From assembly GCA_910592005.1 (NCBI GenBank), contig CAJVPP010000349.1:1-35195 (forward strand): a DNA stretch of 35,195 nucleotides, in the 5' to 3' direction. Below are positions 22,400 to 32,329 of this stretch, piece by piece. The notes beneath the pieces were generated by a model, which worked only from the letters and a program-made list of their open reading frames with translations, ran no database searches and was not told the origin of the DNA. This DNA comes from Funneliformis mosseae. Taxonomy: Eukaryota > Glomeromycota > Glomeromycetes > Glomerales > Glomeraceae. A program made the position numbers and the translations under genes. Within the stretch, counting starts at the first letter, position 1, and every line of letters begins with the position of its first letter.

Positions 22400-22602
22400 T
22401 AGGGATATTAAGCGGTACTAAAAGTCCCAAGGAAATTACAAAGAATTAATTTATTAACCTTGACTATTAATGAGCTACTTAATGAAAATAAATAATAAAC
22501 CCTCTTGGGATCCCAGAATTTCTTAAAATTTAAAATTTTAGGATTTAAGGCTTCTCTAGAATTAGTAATCTCTAAATTCGTAAGGACCGGTTAACATCCC
22601 TA
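22400..22602. mobile_element. hAT-type MITE, 203 bp, with perfect 8-bp TSD
   Basis: The left end is TAGGGATATTAAGCGGTAC. The reverse complement of the right end is TAGGGATGTTAACCGGTCC. The 8-bp direct repeat ATTATTTT flanks the element exactly (22,392-22,399 and 22,603-22,610). An 8-bp duplication and TAGGGATG-like tips are hallmarks of hAT transposons. There is no coding capacity, so it needs a transposase in trans. Confidence 0.88.
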
Positions 22603-23096
22603 ATTATTTTTTATTTTTTTTTTGTTTATACTTCACGAGAATTTCCAAATTCTTCGTTGTTTACATTTCAATTCTTGGATTTTTCAAGAAAAATCTTTAT
22701 TTTTTCTCATCTGCACGACAAAATAAACTTTTTTAAAATAGAAGAACAATGATTTATAGCAAAAAGTGATTTCTAAAAATAAAACAAACAAATAAACAAG
22801 TAATAGACACGTAATTTAATGTTAATACCTTTATGTTCTCTCTGATTACAAAAATAGCAATTATTATGTAACAACAAGGTTTCTTTTATGCGTGTCGTCC
22901 TTTATTTCTACACAACGTAAAGTTTACATAAACATAAAGTTGGTGTAATTGGTAACAATGTCATGCAAAAAAATATGGTTATTTTTTCTTTTTCTTGTTG
23001 AAAATCGTGGCATATATGCATACCTTATTTATTTGAACTCGTAACGAATTTTGGATTAGACGTTGGCGCAAGGGATTGGAGTCGTAGGGTTAAGGG

Positions 23097-23292
23097 CAGT
23101 GTTGGCATTTGGCCACGGCCGAGAAAATTTTGGTCATTTGGCCGTGACCAATGGCCAAAATGGGCCAAACAGCCAAATTTTGGCCAAAAAACTAGTTATT
23201 AACATATGTATTAAATACTTATTAGAATTTGATTGGCATTTGGCCGCGGCCAAGAATTTTTTAGCGGCCAAACGAGCCCAAAGCCAACACTG
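23097..23292. mobile_element. hAT-type MITE, 196 bp, with perfect 8-bp TSD
   Basis: The left tip is CAGTGTTGGCATTTGGCC. The reverse complement of the right end is CAGTGTTGGCTTTGGGCTC. The flanks carry the identical 8-bp repeat GTTAAGGG (23,089-23,096 and 23,293-23,300). CAGTG tips and the 8-bp duplication indicate the hAT superfamily. Many TTTGGCC/GGCCAAA motifs lie inside both ends and could be transposase-binding sites. It is much richer in G+C than its surroundings. Open frames across it on both strands are chance frames through the repeat. Confidence 0.92.
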
Positions 23293-23300
23293 GTTAAGGG

Positions 23301-25328
23301 TCTGTTGGACTACGTACATTAAGGTTGAGTAGTGTATGTCGCGTGAAATGGTGTATCCCTAACATTAACCTACCAGCATTAATGTTAAACTCCTAGCTTA
23401 ATAGCATAACTAATCGTGTTAGTCACATGAACTTATACTACGCCACATAGATGTTTGTTCGAGAAAAAGAGTAACAAAAGGATTTTTACCATCGAAGCTC
23501 TAGAAATAATTAAAAGTGAGAGGACAAATTTAACAAAAAAATTATAAAGTTACCGTCACCACATAGCTAGGATCTATTTTTACGGAAAAGGATTAATTTG
23601 GAGGTTTAGGGTCAGTTTATTACCGGTAAAATAAAATCTTGACTCATTTTCTCATTTTCTCGAGGTTGCAAGCAACAAAAGAAACGAAGCTAGTCAACGT
23701 TTAGTTATAAAAGCAACCATTTCTTTTCTTCATTTTTTTTTTTATTCATACTTACTAATATCATGCATATCTAATTTTGTACCCTAATTTATTTAATAGG
23801 TTTCAATGATTTTTCTCATGAACCATACCTTTCATCATTTTATTATTTCAATTTTAGCGATGCATGATATACACATTATTTGTAGCTCTTTCATTTACGT
23901 TCTCGAACACGTCAACTCACTGATGATTATTGAAATCATTATACATCATCAATGTGAGGATATAATATGTAAATCCCTCACTATTAAGTGGCTTACAAAA
24001 TTAAATGCATAGGTTTAGTTTCAAACATATCAGGTCGGGTTTTAAAATTTTTATCTTTTTAACCTTATTAGTAAATGCTGAATCAATCCCTAACGTTTAA
24101 AGATAATAAAATTTGGATTTACATTCATTTTGAACGATCAAAAGTATCGTGTCGGAAACTCGCAATGAACATGAATTTTAATTAGTTCAATAAAAACTTT
24201 AGAAAAAAAAAATAAAATTGAATAATAGAAAGTTAATCTTCATTGAATTTCAATTTCAATATACAGTACATTCATTTATTAAAATCTTAACAATATGACA
24301 TGACGCCAAGCCCTGTATCACAATATTAATCGAGTTTTAAAGGAACATAAATAGAGTTTACCTACAATTGAGGGGCACAAACGAAATTTCTTGTTTTCTC
24401 AAATATCAACATTTTATTTTTTTTTTTATCATGGTTCGGCCGTCAAACTTTCAAATCGAACAAATTTGAAAACTTCCTAAACTATAGAAAAAAAAAATTA
24501 TATGCACTCACTTAGGAAAAGTGTTCGAAATCATTTGGATTACCTTGATGGAAGATTCTTTTGAGCCACATATTTATTGGTGATCACCCAAAAGCGAACA
24601 AATTATTTGATTGAAATCCAAAAAAGACGATGTTAATGATGTTCTTAATGTTTTGTTTGGTTTAAGTTTAAGATCTGAAACAAGCATGAGAGGCTTTTGC
24701 GAATAACTTTCGTATTGTTGTCATCGAATGTCAAGCCACATTCTTTCATATTTAATGGCTGGAGATAATGCATTTAAAAATGTGGTGTATCCCGAAGTAT
24801 TCTAAATTTAGAACATTAGGAAAAAAAAAAAAAATAAAAGGTTTCTTTTGACATACTGATAATTAATATATTGTATTGTTATAACTTGTGGCGAATTCAT
24901 GATTCATTAGCACGTTGACGTTCCGTGTGAGATTTAATGTAAATAAAAAATGTAACCTTAACCTTTAAATAAAGAATCTGTTTCGGAAATAAAAATTCTT
25001 TTAAGAGAAATTAAAGATTATGATCATCAAACCTTTGTCGGGCATAAAAAAAATTATATATATATAAAAAAGGTTAATGAAACAATGTATATCCTGTTTC
25101 ATGATTAGTGATTTGTTACTTTCCATTAGGAAAAAAAAAAGATGCGTTAGAGTCGGACGAAATGACTTTTAGGATTAGCCACAAGGCCTTCTTGAACAAG
25201 TATACTCAACATCCTATTTGGGTAAATAAGTACAAAGGTGAAACTACAATTAAAAACCGAACAAGGCATTTAGATTACACAAGTTAACGGCCGAATAAGG
25301 AACATGATAATCCTATTCTGAAAATTGT
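23301..25328. other. Long intergenic region upstream of the subtilase
   Basis: No intact gene. At about 24,500-24,730 a few short stretches look like decayed coding sequence (27 open codons around 24,640-24,725, read KDDVNDVLNVLFGLSLRS and onward), but no family is recognised. The last few hundred bases before the TATA box probably hold upstream control elements. Confidence 0.5.
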
Positions 25329-25336
25329 TATAAAAG
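25329..25336 (+). promoter_or_regulatory. TATA box of the subtilase gene
   Basis: TATAAAAG, a consensus TATA element, lies about 218 bp before the subtilase ATG. It implies a leader of roughly 190 bases containing A-rich and AATC-repeat sequence. Such a clear TATA box suits a strongly and conditionally expressed gene; that is inference. Confidence 0.6.
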
Positions 25337-25485
25337 GACCAAACCCAATTCTCAAAACCCTCATCAAAAACTTTCAAAAGCAATAACCAAAGCCTTCATT
25401 TTATTCTTTACCCTAGTGGTCTTCCCTTCTCCTAGCACACATTTCCTTATTCACTGCGTGGATAAATAAAAAAAAAAAAAAAAAA

Positions 25486-25513
25486 ATCAATCAACCAATC
25501 AATCAATCAATCG
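25486..25513. repeat. (AATC)n microsatellite in the subtilase leader
   Basis: About six AATC units with one interruption follow an A run, just upstream of the subtilase ATG. Confidence 0.85.
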
Positions 25514-25553
25514 TAAAACCTTTTTTTATAGAAATATTTACTAGAATTCAAAT

Positions 25554-26855
25554 ATGGTTGCTCCACGCTTCAACAAATTCTTCTCCATCGCTGTGCTAGT
25601 TGCATTCTTGATCTCCTCGGTTGAACCGAAAGGAGAAGTTGAATGCCCTCCCAAATCCCAAACCAAACAATACGCTGAAGAAAAAACCGAAAAATATATC
25701 GTTGTCTTTAAAAATGAAGCTTCTGCTAAAACTGAAGAGTCGATTATGGAAAGGCATTATAAGATCATGAAGGAGTGTTACAACAAACGTGTAGAACACG
25801 TACTCGAAAGTAAATCATCATCGAATAGTAAAGATAAAGACGTTCTTAGAGATTTCTCTATCGGCACCATCCAAGGATATTCCGCAAATTTTGGCTCTTC
25901 TTTCGTGAAAGAACAACTTAAACAAATGAAAGGTCTCGCTATCATTGAAAAGGACGCTAAAGTCAGAATTAACTATGCTGTCCCCCAACTTTATAAACGT
26001 GCAGTAGTAAAAAACCCAACACCAAATATTGATCGTATCGATCAAGCAAAATTTCCCTTGGATAAATCATTTACATTCCCGGATACCGCTGGAGAAGATG
26101 TTGACATTTACATCATTGACACTGGTATTACAACCTCGCATAATGAATTCGGAGGCCGTGCCAAGAGCGGAGGTGCTTTCTGTGATGGTTGTAATGAAGA
26201 TGATGAAAATGGTCATGGTACCCACGTCGCTTCCATTGCTGCAGGAAAAACTTTAGGAGTGGCCAGAAAAGCCAATCTCATTGCTATTAGAGTTTTGGAC
26301 GCTGACGGTAGTGGTTCAAATGCCGGTGTTATTGATGGTATGACCGCTGTAATTGATCAACACAATAAGAGTCAAAACAAGAAATCAGTTGTCAACATGT
26401 CTCTCGGTGGTGGCTTCTCGGACGCTGTGAACACTGCTGTTAAGGCTCTTACCGATGCTGGTGTTCATGTTGTTGTCGCCGCCGGTAACGAAAATGCAGA
26501 ATCTTGCACTAAATCACCTGCATCTGCTAAAACCGCTATCACCGTTGGCGCTACCGAAGCTAAATCCGATGCCATAGCAAATTTCTCAAACTTTGGAAAG
26601 TGCAATGATATTTTCGCTCCAGGTGTTGACATTACTGGTGCTGACTTTAAAAATGATAATGGTAAAATAGTTTTCTCTGGTACCTCCCAAGCTTCTCCAC
26701 ATGTTGCCGGTACAGTAGCCCTTGTAATTGCTAAAGATGGTAATAAATCACCAGCTGCAATGGCAAAAGCGATTGTCGCTTTATCAACCAAGGGTGTTGT
26801 TAAAGGTCTCAAGCAGGGATCTCCAGATGCGTTCTTGCGTGTTCCAGCTGCATAA
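25554..26855 (+). CDS. Secreted subtilisin-like serine protease (S8A, proteinase K type)
   Basis: Single exon, 433 residues: a preproenzyme. Residues about 9-24 form a hydrophobic signal peptide. Residues about 47-140 are the inhibitor I9 propeptide (EKYIVVFKNEASAKTEESI; then FSIGTIQGYSANF and AIIEKDAKV). The S8 domain follows with all catalytic parts: Asp189 (DIYIIDTGI), His221 (NGHGTHVAS), oxyanion Asn312 (AAGNENA) and Ser378 (SGTSQASPHVAG). The residue after the nucleophile is Gln379, where most relatives have Met. Cys210 and Cys213 sit just before the His motif. The protein ends about where proteinase K-type enzymes end, with no extra C-terminal domain or anchor. It is expected to be exported, to cut off its propeptide and to digest extracellular protein. 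Codon use is more GC-rich than in its neighbours, consistent with high expression. Confidence 0.95.
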   Translation: MVAPRFNKFFSIAVLVAFLISSVEPKGEVECPPKSQTKQYAEEKTEKYIVVFKNEASAKTEESIMERHYKIMKECYNKRVEHVLESKSSSNSKDKDVLRDFSIGTIQGYSANFGSSFVKEQLKQMKGLAIIEKDAKVRINYAVPQLYKRAVVKNPTPNIDRIDQAKFPLDKSFTFPDTAGEDVDIYIIDTGITTSHNEFGGRAKSGGAFCDGCNEDDENGHGTHVASIAAGKTLGVARKANLIAIRVLDADGSGSNAGVIDGMTAVIDQHNKSQNKKSVVNMSLGGGFSDAVNTAVKALTDAGVHVVVAAGNENAESCTKSPASAKTAITVGATEAKSDAIANFSNFGKCNDIFAPGVDITGADFKNDNGKIVFSGTSQASPHVAGTVALVIAKDGNKSPAAMAKAIVALSTKGVVKGLKQGSPDAFLRVPAA

Positions 26856-28424
26856 AATTGAAAAAAAAAAATTTGTAGATATATAGAGGGGGTGGTTTTT
26901 TTTATAGGCTTTGGTTAGATTTTTATTTTCATACCTTAATCACTTTCTTTTAACCTTTCTGTTTTATTTTTTCTTGTATTAAAACATACCTGTTAAATAA
27001 TAATTAATTTGAAAACCTTGTAGAGTAAGAAAAAATTGTTAAAATACAATAAATAAAAAAAAATTATTTAAAAAAAAATATATCTATAAGTTGCAAACAG
27101 TATATAAATTTTTGCTAGTAAAATTGTTCAAAAAAAATAAATATGCAAGTCTCTAAAGGTGCAAAATTCGAGAATAAGAATAATTAACTTTGTTTCCATA
27201 TAAAATTAGATCGATTAATAAACGACTTTTTTATTTTAACGATGAGGCTGGATCTTTATTTATAAAAAGAAGATAATCTTCCTCGCATACGATACTATAG
27301 CGAAACGTTAAAGCTATCTATCACAAACTTTGGAATGTACTATAAAATTGACATGAGAAATAGATTTGTAGTTATTAAAGAAATTTAAGTCCCTTTAAAT
27401 ATCTCGCAAAAATTAATATATATTTATGATTCAATAAATTGAATTTATAGTAACACCTTTAATATATTTTATCATATTATTTAAAAACGTATCAATTATT
27501 GAAATTATATACTGATTAAAATAACCATATTATTTTGGTTTAGGATAATAATAAACTCGTAAAGCTATTATTACTCAACCAATTTGACATTTATATTATT
27601 ACTTAAAATTTATTATCTAGCTTAACATGAATTATTTTTTTTTATTACATCACATTCAGCAAGTTATAAATATTGATTTCTTCATTTTGGATTGGTTTTT
27701 TGAAAAACGAAGAAACATACAAACATTAGAATTTATGATAAAAAAAATATATTACTATAATCTTAATGATAAAAAATTTAAATTATATTGCACTAAATAA
27801 TTATAATATTCACAAATGTTAGATATTATTTATGAAGAAGGGGATTACAAAATGAAATGAGGATGATGAAAATTTAACTTTAAATAAATTAAAAGAATCA
27901 TTATCATTACAAAACGTTGATAAAAGGTTAAATATTAAAAATTTAATATTCTTAAGATTATGAATATATAAATAATACTATGTTTCTAACTATTATTCAT
28001 ATATAATAGCAAAAAATAAGATGAGGAGTGGGATCCTAAAGAATTAGTTTAAATAATTAATTTAATTACCAATTTTTCATTTATTTTTTTTAAATTTCTA
28101 ATTAATAAAGTTTATTTTATTCTTATAATACAATTTATTCAAAATCGTCAAAAAATTATTTTATTATATTTAACAATTTAAATTAAACTATAAATATAAA
28201 AAATTTACTTATTTTTTTATAAAATTCTATACTTAATTATTTTTATTATAAAAAAAAAAAAAAATAATATATCATGTAATTAAATTATAAAATTAATTTA
28301 CAATCTTATCATATAATTATAAAATAATATTTTTATTTTACTTAAAAATTTTTTCATTAATATCTTTAATATCATTAGAATTTAATTTTAAAATATTACC
28401 TTTTTGTTATACTATATATAGACG

Positions 28425-28568
28425 CTTTACAATAAAAAGAAAAGAAACTACTAAGAAAAATTTTTTTGAGATAATATTAAATCTGAATTTATTTTACTAA
28501 AAAAATGATATTTAGTTTATAAAATAAAAAAAATATTTTTGGTAGTTTTCTCTTTTTCTATTATAAAG
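28425..28568. mobile_element. MITE copy 1, about 144 bp
   Basis: The left end reads CTTTACAATAAAAAGAAAAG then AAACTAC. The reverse complement of the right end reads CTTTATAATAGAAAAAGAGA then AAACTAC. The interior (TTTATTTTACTAAAAAAATG and onward) is shared with the copy at 30,481-30,622 in the opposite orientation, which shows a dispersed family. There is no coding capacity. Confidence 0.7.
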
Positions 28569-29383
28569 TACTTATATTTTACTGTTAGCATGTAATTATT
28601 ACAAATTGTAATAGTTAGACAAAGTATCAAAAGTTAAATAAGTTAATAGTTTTGTTATTACTGTAAAGTATATTTATATCTTGATAAATTAATAAAATAT
28701 TGATTTTATTACTCAAAAGATTATATAAAAGTTACAAGTTAAATCAAATAGTTTATTCATAAAATTAAAAAAATAGATGATAAAATAATAAATAAAAAAA
28801 TAAGAAAAGAAAAAATATAATTATACATTTAACTAAGAGTTATGCATATTTTTAAAGGTAATCTGATTAAGATGCATCTAGCAACTAATAGTTATCCTTT
28901 TCTATTATAAATTTAATCTTCTATATATACTTTTAATATTATATCTAAGTATATTAAATAAATTAATATATTTAACATTTTCAATATTTAGTATTATTTA
29001 CATTTATAAATTACATAATTATTATTCTATAATACTATATAAAATTTTTTATAAACATTCATTTTTTGTTAATATAATTTTACCAAATAAGAAATATATT
29101 AATTACTTTTTGATTTGAAATTTTATTTTAACTTTTTAGTTTTTGTTATTTTGCAATATAAGTTAAAAACTTATTTTTATTCTTTTTTTATAATTTTTAA
29201 TTTATAAATATTAATTATTAATTTTTAAATTAAAGTAATAGTATTTTATTTTTTAATATTTTTACTTTTTAAAATATCTAATATTTTTATCTTATTTATA
29301 TAAATTTTATTCAAGAATTTTATCACAAATATAAAAATTAACAGATATATATATAATAAATAATCTAATAAAATGTATAATTA

Positions 29384-29555
29384 CAGTCAACTCTTGTTAT
29401 AACAAACTCTATGTCCTAGACCTCAACTTCGCTATAAGACTATAGTGAAGATTTTAAGAGATTTGATTGATCAATTCATTATAATAAGAGTATTTTTATT
29501 ATATTTGTTCAAAAAATTCATTATATCAAAAGTTCGCTATATCAAGAGTTGACTG
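29384..29555. mobile_element. Tc1/mariner-pogo type MITE, 172 bp, TA target site
   Basis: The left end CAGTCAACTCTTGTTATAAC matches the reverse complement of the right end, CAGTCAACTCTTGATATAGC. TA dinucleotides flank both sides (29,382-29,383 and 29,556-29,557), the expected target duplication of the Tc1/mariner/pogo superfamily. The element is short and non-coding. Confidence 0.85.
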
Positions 29556-29814
29556 TATAGATTAAAATATAATATAAGTATATTATTTGAAAAATTTCTT
29601 TGTTACATATAAAATAAGGATTTGGAATATAATTTTCAATTTTTTATAAGTTTATCAGATACTTGTTTTAAATAAAAATGCATAGATTTTATGATAGTTT
29701 TCATTTTATTAATATTTAAAAATATCAAATAAAATTATTAAAAAAATGCTTTTTATTTATATTAATAATAAAGAATTTTTTTTTTTTTGAAAAAAAGCTA
29801 AATAAAATTATTTC

Positions 29815-29940
29815 TAATAATTAATAATAATAAAAAAATAAACAATTATAATAAATATAATAAATAATAATAATAATAATAACAATAAATAATGAAAATA
29901 ATGATAACAATAATAAATAATAATGATAAATAATGATTTA
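29815..29940. repeat. AAT-type microsatellite
   Basis: Imperfect AAT/AATA/AATG repeats on the plus strand. Confidence 0.8.
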
Positions 29941-30480
29941 AAAATATTTATATATTTTTTTTATAGGATCTATTTTTAATCTGATTAAAAGGTTTAACAA
30001 CTACATAAATATTATTATTTATTTTTAAATATACTTATCTTTAATTATTTAAAATTAATTTTAATTTTTACAAAAAAATTAAATTTTAATTAAAATAAAA
30101 TTTTTTTATTATTTTTACTATCATAATAATTTAATTTATCAGATTATTATTATATAATCTTTTTAAATATTATATATATGCAAATTTTTTTATTTAATTT
30201 GTTAATATTTATTAAAATTCTAATTAATTATATTTTTTAAATTAATATTTATAGTGTAGAATTAAAAAATTATAAAATAATATATTATATAATTAATCAA
30301 TAAAAAAAAAATATAATAAAAAATTTATAACATTAAAAAATTAGAAAATAATTAATAAAACAAAGGGTTATAATTTATAAATAATTAATTGAAATTACAT
30401 GTTATAGATAATAAACCATATAACACAAAATAAAGTTAAATTATATAATAAGTAATACAAATATATCATAAAATAATAAA

Positions 30481-30622
30481 TAAATTATAAGTATTATGCA
30501 GAAATTATCAAAAATTATTTTTATTTTATAAGCTAAATATTATTTTTTTAGTAAAATAAGTTCAGTTTTAATATTAATCCAAAAAAATTTTTTTGGTAAT
30601 TTCTGCTCTTTTTATTATAAAG
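30481..30622. mobile_element. MITE copy 2, about 142 bp, inverted relative to copy 1
   Basis: Its reverse complement begins CTTTATAATAAAAAGAGCAG and follows the copy at 28,425-28,568 along its whole length (shared TTTATTTTACTAAAAAAATG-like interior). The far end is more diverged (TTTCTGCATAATAC). Confidence 0.7.
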
Positions 30623-30882
30623 AATCCATATTTATTATTTTTATATTATATTATTATTTTTCTTTTATTTCAATAAAGTATTTCTTTATTTTTTATTATA
30701 AAAATCATTACTCAGTAATTAAAACTACTCATATTTAGTAAACTTAATAAAATTATTGGTAAAATGACTAAGATTAATATCAAACTATTTTGAAATTTAT
30801 ACGTAAACTTTAAAAAAATCAATTTTTCTATATTACATCTAACTGTTATAACCTGAAAAATTGTATATTAATAATATTAATA

Positions 30883-32140
30883 CAGTAGCAGTCATAAGTA
30901 TTCAACTGTCTAAGATTGTTCAAAATTATTATATAACTACCTCTTAAATTTTTCAGGAATATAATATAATACAATACATGATTATTAGTAAATTTATAAG
31001 TATCAAAGATACAAAAAAAATTTAGATGATCATCAAACTTTCGCTTGAAAAATGGAGCTTTCTTTAAAAAAATGATATAAAATTATCTTTTTACATAAAC
31101 ATCTAGCTGGTCTAAAGTTTAGTTTTAAATTTATTGCTAAACAGGTACATTATAGTAAGTCTATAGCTATTTATTAGATTAAAAGATATTATGAAAATCA
31201 GGATTTAAGTATTTTAGAAAAATCAGAATAGCCTTATATAACTACTGCGAAATAAAATAACAAGATTGTAAGATGACAGAGAAAGAACATAATATAACAG
31301 CCATTCAAATACAAGAAAAAATGAAAAAAAAGGTATTAGGTTTAGTGTAAAAACAATAAGGTGACGTCTTTATAAGTCTGAAGAAAAGTTTAGTAATGAA
31401 ATTTTTAAACCTTTACTTAAAGAAAACTATCAAAAGAAAAGGTTGCAATAGGTAAAAAAATATAAGAATTTTAATTAGAATCGAGTTATTTTTATAGATG
31501 AGAGTATATTTTAATTATATACATTAAAAAAAAGGTTTAGCAATTTTTTGCTAAAAAAAAAGTGTTTCGTTCTGTTAAGCATCTACTAAAAGTTCATATT
31601 TGAGATGTTTTTTTGCTTCTAAATTTGGTAAGTTATTTGCTTTCAGAGAAACCTTAATGCTAAATTTATGTGTATTATTTATGAACAGGATCTTTTGGCT
31701 TCCACCTCTAAACTTTTTAGTACAAGTAATATATATTGGATCTTATAAGAAGATAATGATCCAAAGCATCAATCAAAAATCACAAAAAAATAGAAGAAAG
31801 AAAATGACAATAAAGTACTTCCTTGACCATCAATGTCTCTAGACTAAAACTCTATAGAAAATATTTGGAAGTTAATGAACATTAATATACAAAAAAAAAA
31901 TTCAATCAATTAGAGATTAAAGGAAGAATTTACAGAATAGAACTGATTATCACCTGTACTTATCACAAATTTGGTAGCTAGCATAAAGAGACGTATAGCT
32001 GTACTTATAAAGTTAAATGATAACTATACAATGTATTAATTTTAGTTAGTTAGTTATGTATTTTTTAAATAAAAAAAATTTTTGAATTTACTTATTTATA
32101 GTCAAAGTTAGAGACAGTTAGATACTTATGACTGCTACTG
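30883..32140 (+). mobile_element. Tc1-type DNA transposon, decayed, about 1.26 kb
   Basis: The left end CAGTAGCAGTCATAAGTATT then CAACTGTCT matches the reverse complement of the right end, CAGTAGCAGTCATAAGTATC then TAACTGTCT. The left flank is TA; the right flank is ATA, so the TA duplication is slightly damaged. Length and layout (one transposase between about 30-bp inverted repeats) are typical of Tc1 elements. Confidence 0.88.
31052..32028 (+). pseudogene. Tc1-type transposase, DD34E, inactivated
   Basis: A helix-turn-helix region starts at about 31,052-31,240 (words GLKFSFKFIAKQVHYS and SILEKS.PYITTA). The first catalytic Asp is in VIFIDES (31,498-31,500). The second is in EDNDPKH (31,752-31,754). 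The Glu is in NSIENIW (31,857-31,859), leaving exactly 34 codons between the last two, the Tc1 spacing. The frame is broken by many stops and at least one shift (about 31,650). Several stops sit where Gln or Trp is conserved in the family (before EDNDPKH and before PSMS), which fits C-to-T or G-to-A decay. It cannot make an active enzyme. Confidence 0.85.
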
Positions 32141-32329
32141 ATATTCATAATTATATTAAATTATGAAAATATTAACTTAATTATAAACTAAAAGATATTA
32201 TTAAACAAATAAAATAGTAAAAACTAATGTTATTTATTTATTAAAATTAGTTCTTAAAAGTAAAATAATTGGATTTTCTTTATTATAAAAAATATTTATT
32301 AGTATTTCTTTATTTTTATAAGTTAAATT

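Larger units (their letters stand above)
26856..30882. other. Intergenic: 3' end of subtilase, then AT-rich flank with MITEs
   Basis: The first about 200 bases hold T-rich and AATAAA-type 3' signals of the subtilase (for example at about 27,049). From about 27,400 the sequence becomes almost pure A/T with no gene. Three small inverted-repeat elements and a microsatellite within it are listed separately. Confidence 0.65.

Noticed and set aside
23063..23332. 89-codon plus frame and 61-codon minus frame
   Set aside because: Both run through the hAT MITE and its flanks; the apparent protein repeats come from the TTTGGCC motifs.
23806..24012. 68-codon plus frame
   Set aside because: Hydrophobic, His/Ile-rich chance frame in AT-rich spacer with no domain, promoter or splice support.
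26465..26812. 115-codon minus frame inside the subtilase
   Set aside because: Shadow of the GC-richer subtilase coding strand, which contains all catalytic motifs.
31600..31842. 80-codon plus frame as a separate gene
   Set aside because: It lies within the Tc1-type element. Its first part is the transposase in a shifted frame, and the rest overlaps the DD34E region in the wrong frame.
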